DNA of 64,000 nucleotides from Prochilodus magdalenae. Lineage: Eukaryota > Chordata > Actinopteri > Characiformes > Prochilodontidae. The notes below the pieces were generated by a model that was given only the letters and a program-made list of their open reading frames with translations, was not told the DNA's origin and did not search any database. The number at the start of each line of letters is the position of its first letter. The stretch's first letter is position 1. Where the stretch lies: positions 1,410,449-1,474,448 of the forward strand of contig JAMWET010006778.1 of the NCBI GenBank assembly GCA_024036415.1. Reading direction: 5' to 3'. A program made the position numbers and the translations under genes. Positions 61,083-64,000 of this stretch are shown one piece after another.

Positions 61083-61682
61083 TTTAAAAAACTTACAATG
61101 TGCTTTTAAGGTTTTTCAGCTTAGTCTTGAACATTTCTTTGTACTGAGTTCCCCATTTTCCTAAGGTCCCAGCAAGTCCAGCCAGCAGACTCCCTTGATG
61201 GTGGACAGTAAACCTAAACAAACTATCCTGCAACCAAGCACAGGACAGCACCAGCAACAGATTTGTCCATTTTAAGCTTTTACAGTGGTTGCAGACTACA
61301 TCAAACTTTATTAAAATAAATCATAAGAGTATCTTGGTTTTCCATTGAATGGACCCTTTAATAAAATAATAAGCAATGGGTTGTGTAGATAAAGTCTTAT
61401 AGAGGAGCTGTAGAAGCTTAACTACTAAAAAACTCATTCTGTTTATTCAGTGGTGGTGTAGTGGCGGTGTGAATGACGCATTGTCCTTTAATGAGGTCGC
61501 CAATGCTCGCTTATTGAGGGCAATTATCAGAGCTTAAAATCCCTTCAGCAGTTAGAGAAAATAGTTCACATTGTCAATTCAATAGTCACGCTGATAACAA
61601 GTGACTATAAACTATTCATCTTATTGTTAACTTGAATTACAACAAACTCAATTGTGTGGAGGCTGCACATTACCCAGCTAGC

Positions 61683-61925
61683 TCTCACTGTAAGTCTGTT
61701 GTATACAACACCGTTCAGAAAAAGTTGGGACGATGTATAAAATATACGAAATGTGAATAAAAACAGAATGCAATGATCTGCAAATCTTTCAGACCCATAT
61801 TTAATTCACAGTAGAGCATAGAACACATATCAAAAAATTCCATTTCATGAAAACGTTTAAGTAATTCAGAACAGGCAATAATGCATCTGAAAGCAGTTGG
61901 GACAGGGGAACCAAAAGGCTGGAAA
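61683..61925. repeat. Interspersed repeat fragment (AAAAAGTTGGGAC type)
   Basis: Contains 'cagaaaaagttgggac', 'gtgaataaaaacagaatgcaatgat', 'cagttgggacagggg' in order, resembling an abundant fish element remembered from other genomes. A small related fragment is near 53575. Confidence 0.5.
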
Positions 61926-62639
61926 AGTAAGTGGTGTTAAATGGGTCTAAAAAGCCTATTTAGAGAGTCAGAGTCTCTCAGTGATGAGAAATCATTGTCT
62001 GTAAACAGAGTTCGCCGGGAAATCCACAAATGCAATTGAGTTTGTATTTGAAAATGTACCACAGTTATAGTTTACTCTGCTTTAGTTTATGCCAGTGCAG
62101 CTAACTATCACCTACTGGCAGCCATCTATCAGAGAACAGGGCTGTTGTATGTGCAGGTTGGTGATAGCTGTGGAGAAAGCTAGTGAACTGGTAAGTCCTT
62201 ATTTGTTAAGTGACATCAATGACCGCAGGGTGACTGTGGTTGTAGGGGTCGAAAGGGGTGCGGTGGTGCTGCTTACTTTCCACAGTGGGAACTTAAGGCT
62301 AAAAAAGTTTTAGATGATACAGTCAGTAATTAATTAATAATCAACTGAAAAATGAATGAATTGTATTACTACAACTACTGCTAATTATTTAAAATGTATG
62401 TTTTAGCTGCCATCATTCGTTTCATTTGGTAGATTGATACTAAGAATTGTATGGAATATCATTCCATAAAATATAATCAAATAAGAAAAATAATAAATGT
62501 AGAATAATAAATGCAAGAATAATCTCAGGGGTGTAGGAGGATATAATTACTAAATTACAGTTTTTCCTTGAGTATATATGCAAACAAATGAAGCACACAC
62601 GGTGGTGTATTCTAAGAGTGCTTCAAGCACTATCTTCAT

Positions 62640-63670
62640 AGAATCATCTTCTCAGCAAAGTCAGGGAGTAAAAGGAAAATATGATAAAGTGCTTCACCAA
62701 TGACCTTCATTATCATCACTGACCCATCTATGAAAAACAGCGTGTCAACAGACTTGGGTCATAAACTCTGATAATAACTTGCAGAATACACTCATCAATA
62801 GTTTGACTATTGACCCTGACCCTAAACCTAATGACAGATTCATCAGAAATCCATCAGCCTTTTTCTGCTTGATCATCAATTTTTGATAATACTCATTGTA
62901 TAGAGCTGGAAAGAGGCTGGAGATTGTGGTTATCGTCATGAAGGGAGATACTGTGCTCAGTGGATTCAAAGGCCGTCTTCAGGTCACTTTCTCTGAAAAA
63001 TTTAGAGACAACCTTTTTCATCGTTTCGATTGATTTTATTAATTATATATTCTATATTATAAGTTTAGTATTAAGTAGTGCCATATTGTCCTAGTAATAT
63101 GTCATTGCTGTCTAAAGAAAAATGGCAACGTTACAGGAGAGGGCAAAAACCTCATTAAATTTGAAACCAGGTCAATGGAACCAGACATGCAATTTTGGTC
63201 CATTTCTATTGGTCCATTCATCATGAAATTTTCATCCAATGTAAACAGCAGCTCATGTGATGAAATGATACAAAAAAATAAATTAAGTAAAAAAATATAT
63301 ATAAAGTGCATGTTTTTTGGACAGTGGTGATATGTTGTAATGCTCCTAGGTTTACTGTCAAAAAACTTGGTAAATAAGTAGCTACAGTAAAATCTGTGCA
63401 CAAATACAATAACTAAATATCATTAACTGTAAATCTTACATCTTACTAACTGCTCTTTACAATAGGTTTGCTATGACATCCGCATTATAAATCATTTAAC
63501 TTTCTAAAAACTCCAGTTTAGTCATTCAGAAATGCATAAGGTCTAATCTGTGATAGTGTGGAAGCAGTGTGAATACTCTGCATCATACTCACTCGTATGA
63601 TGAGGTCACTACAGCTGGTTTATTGGGGGCAATTACTAGAGCTTAAGAGCCCTTTGACAGTTGTATGCAT
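62640..63670. repeat. Downstream local duplication, copy 2
   Basis: Counterpart of 60340-61560 (see that entry). A coding-like minus-strand relic is present at 62995-62640 (ESDLKTAFESTEHSIS, and YHIFLLLPDFAEKM). No natterin fragment was seen between the blocks. A family 2 repeat lies inside at 63175-63352. Confidence 0.55.
63175..63352. repeat. Dispersed repeat, family 2 copy
   Basis: Third copy of the repeat at 46709 and 40598, closest to 46709. Confidence 0.55.
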
Positions 63671-64000
63671 CAGCACTTGAAAAGGAGCCCAACAAGGTAA
63701 AAGACTCTAATATTTTAGCTCTTAATCAATAATGCTGTTGTTTGTACAATGTTATATTACACTTTTAAAATGCATATGAGTAAATGGTACAGTTAACAAT
63801 GCTGTTTTGCTTTTAGTTATGTGATACTGCCTGATAAAAGCTTATAAAAGCTGATAAAAGTATCAGCTACTGCGAGTGTGCAAACACATGCTATTCATAG
63901 CAGAAATTTTAATGCCACTGTTATTTTTATTCAAGCAGTCCACAGTATTTTAGCCCCATCATAATTTTTTTTTAACCCAATGAGTTTTCATGATTGTATT

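Larger units (their letters stand above)
60188..61600. repeat. Downstream local duplication, copy 1
   Basis: Blocks at 60340-60540 and 61450-61560 are homologous to 62640-62995 and 63555-63665 in the same order and orientation. Shared landmarks are 'gaaagaggctggagattgtg.ttatc' and 'attgagggcaattatcagagcttaa'. The natterin gene fragment (60972-61082) lies between the blocks in this copy only. Divergence is considerable. Confidence 0.6.

Overview
The window is vertebrate nuclear DNA, most likely from a ray-finned (otophysan) fish. All genes are split by GT-AG introns, and the intergenic DNA is AT-rich and full of fish-type repeats. A repeat at about 51184-51650 resembles one I associate with characiform genomes; that assignment is from memory and is inference. 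No prokaryotic features, operons or CRISPR arrays are present.

Five protein-coding genes can be reconstructed. (1) 2032-9206, plus: ttc16-like tetratricopeptide repeat gene, 12 exons, extreme 5' end unresolved. (2) 13426-14890, minus: mymk (myomaker), five exons, 220 aa, with TATA-like and E-box motifs just upstream. (3) 24495-35162, plus: adamtsl2, 18 coding exons that join in phase to 941 aa, plus a probable 5' non-coding exon ending at 21268. (4) 37251-39310, minus: fam163b, two coding exons, 192 aa, plus a probable GC-rich 5' non-coding exon starting at 41785. (5) 57649-59272, plus: natterin-like gene, 402 aa, with its own TATA box and 5' leader exon. The block mymk - adamtsl2 - fam163b matches the order of the human 9q34.2 genes. 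ttc16 lies elsewhere on 9q34 in human, and a natterin-like gene stands where mammals have DBH.

Repeats explain much of the rest. The adamtsl2 introns hold three DNA transposons: an 897-bp hAT element with perfect 8-bp target duplications (intron before exon 1), a 483-bp internally deleted Tc1 element (intron 3), and an antisense Tc1/mariner remnant 18 bp after exon 6. The 18 kb between fam163b and the natterin-like gene holds LINE 3' ends, SINE-like pieces, microsatellites and a local duplication. Downstream of the natterin-like gene lies a 111-bp, about 96% identical fragment of that gene, inside a region that is itself locally duplicated.

The genes are unrelated in pathway: cilium/testis-type TPR scaffold, myoblast fusion, microfibril-associated matrix protein, neuronal membrane protein, and pore-forming defence-type protein. 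I did not find a clearly new multi-gene system. The strongest oddities are an exact 28-nt piece of adamtsl2 exon 3 embedded in a transposon remnant of the same gene, and the duplicated debris downstream of the natterin-like gene.
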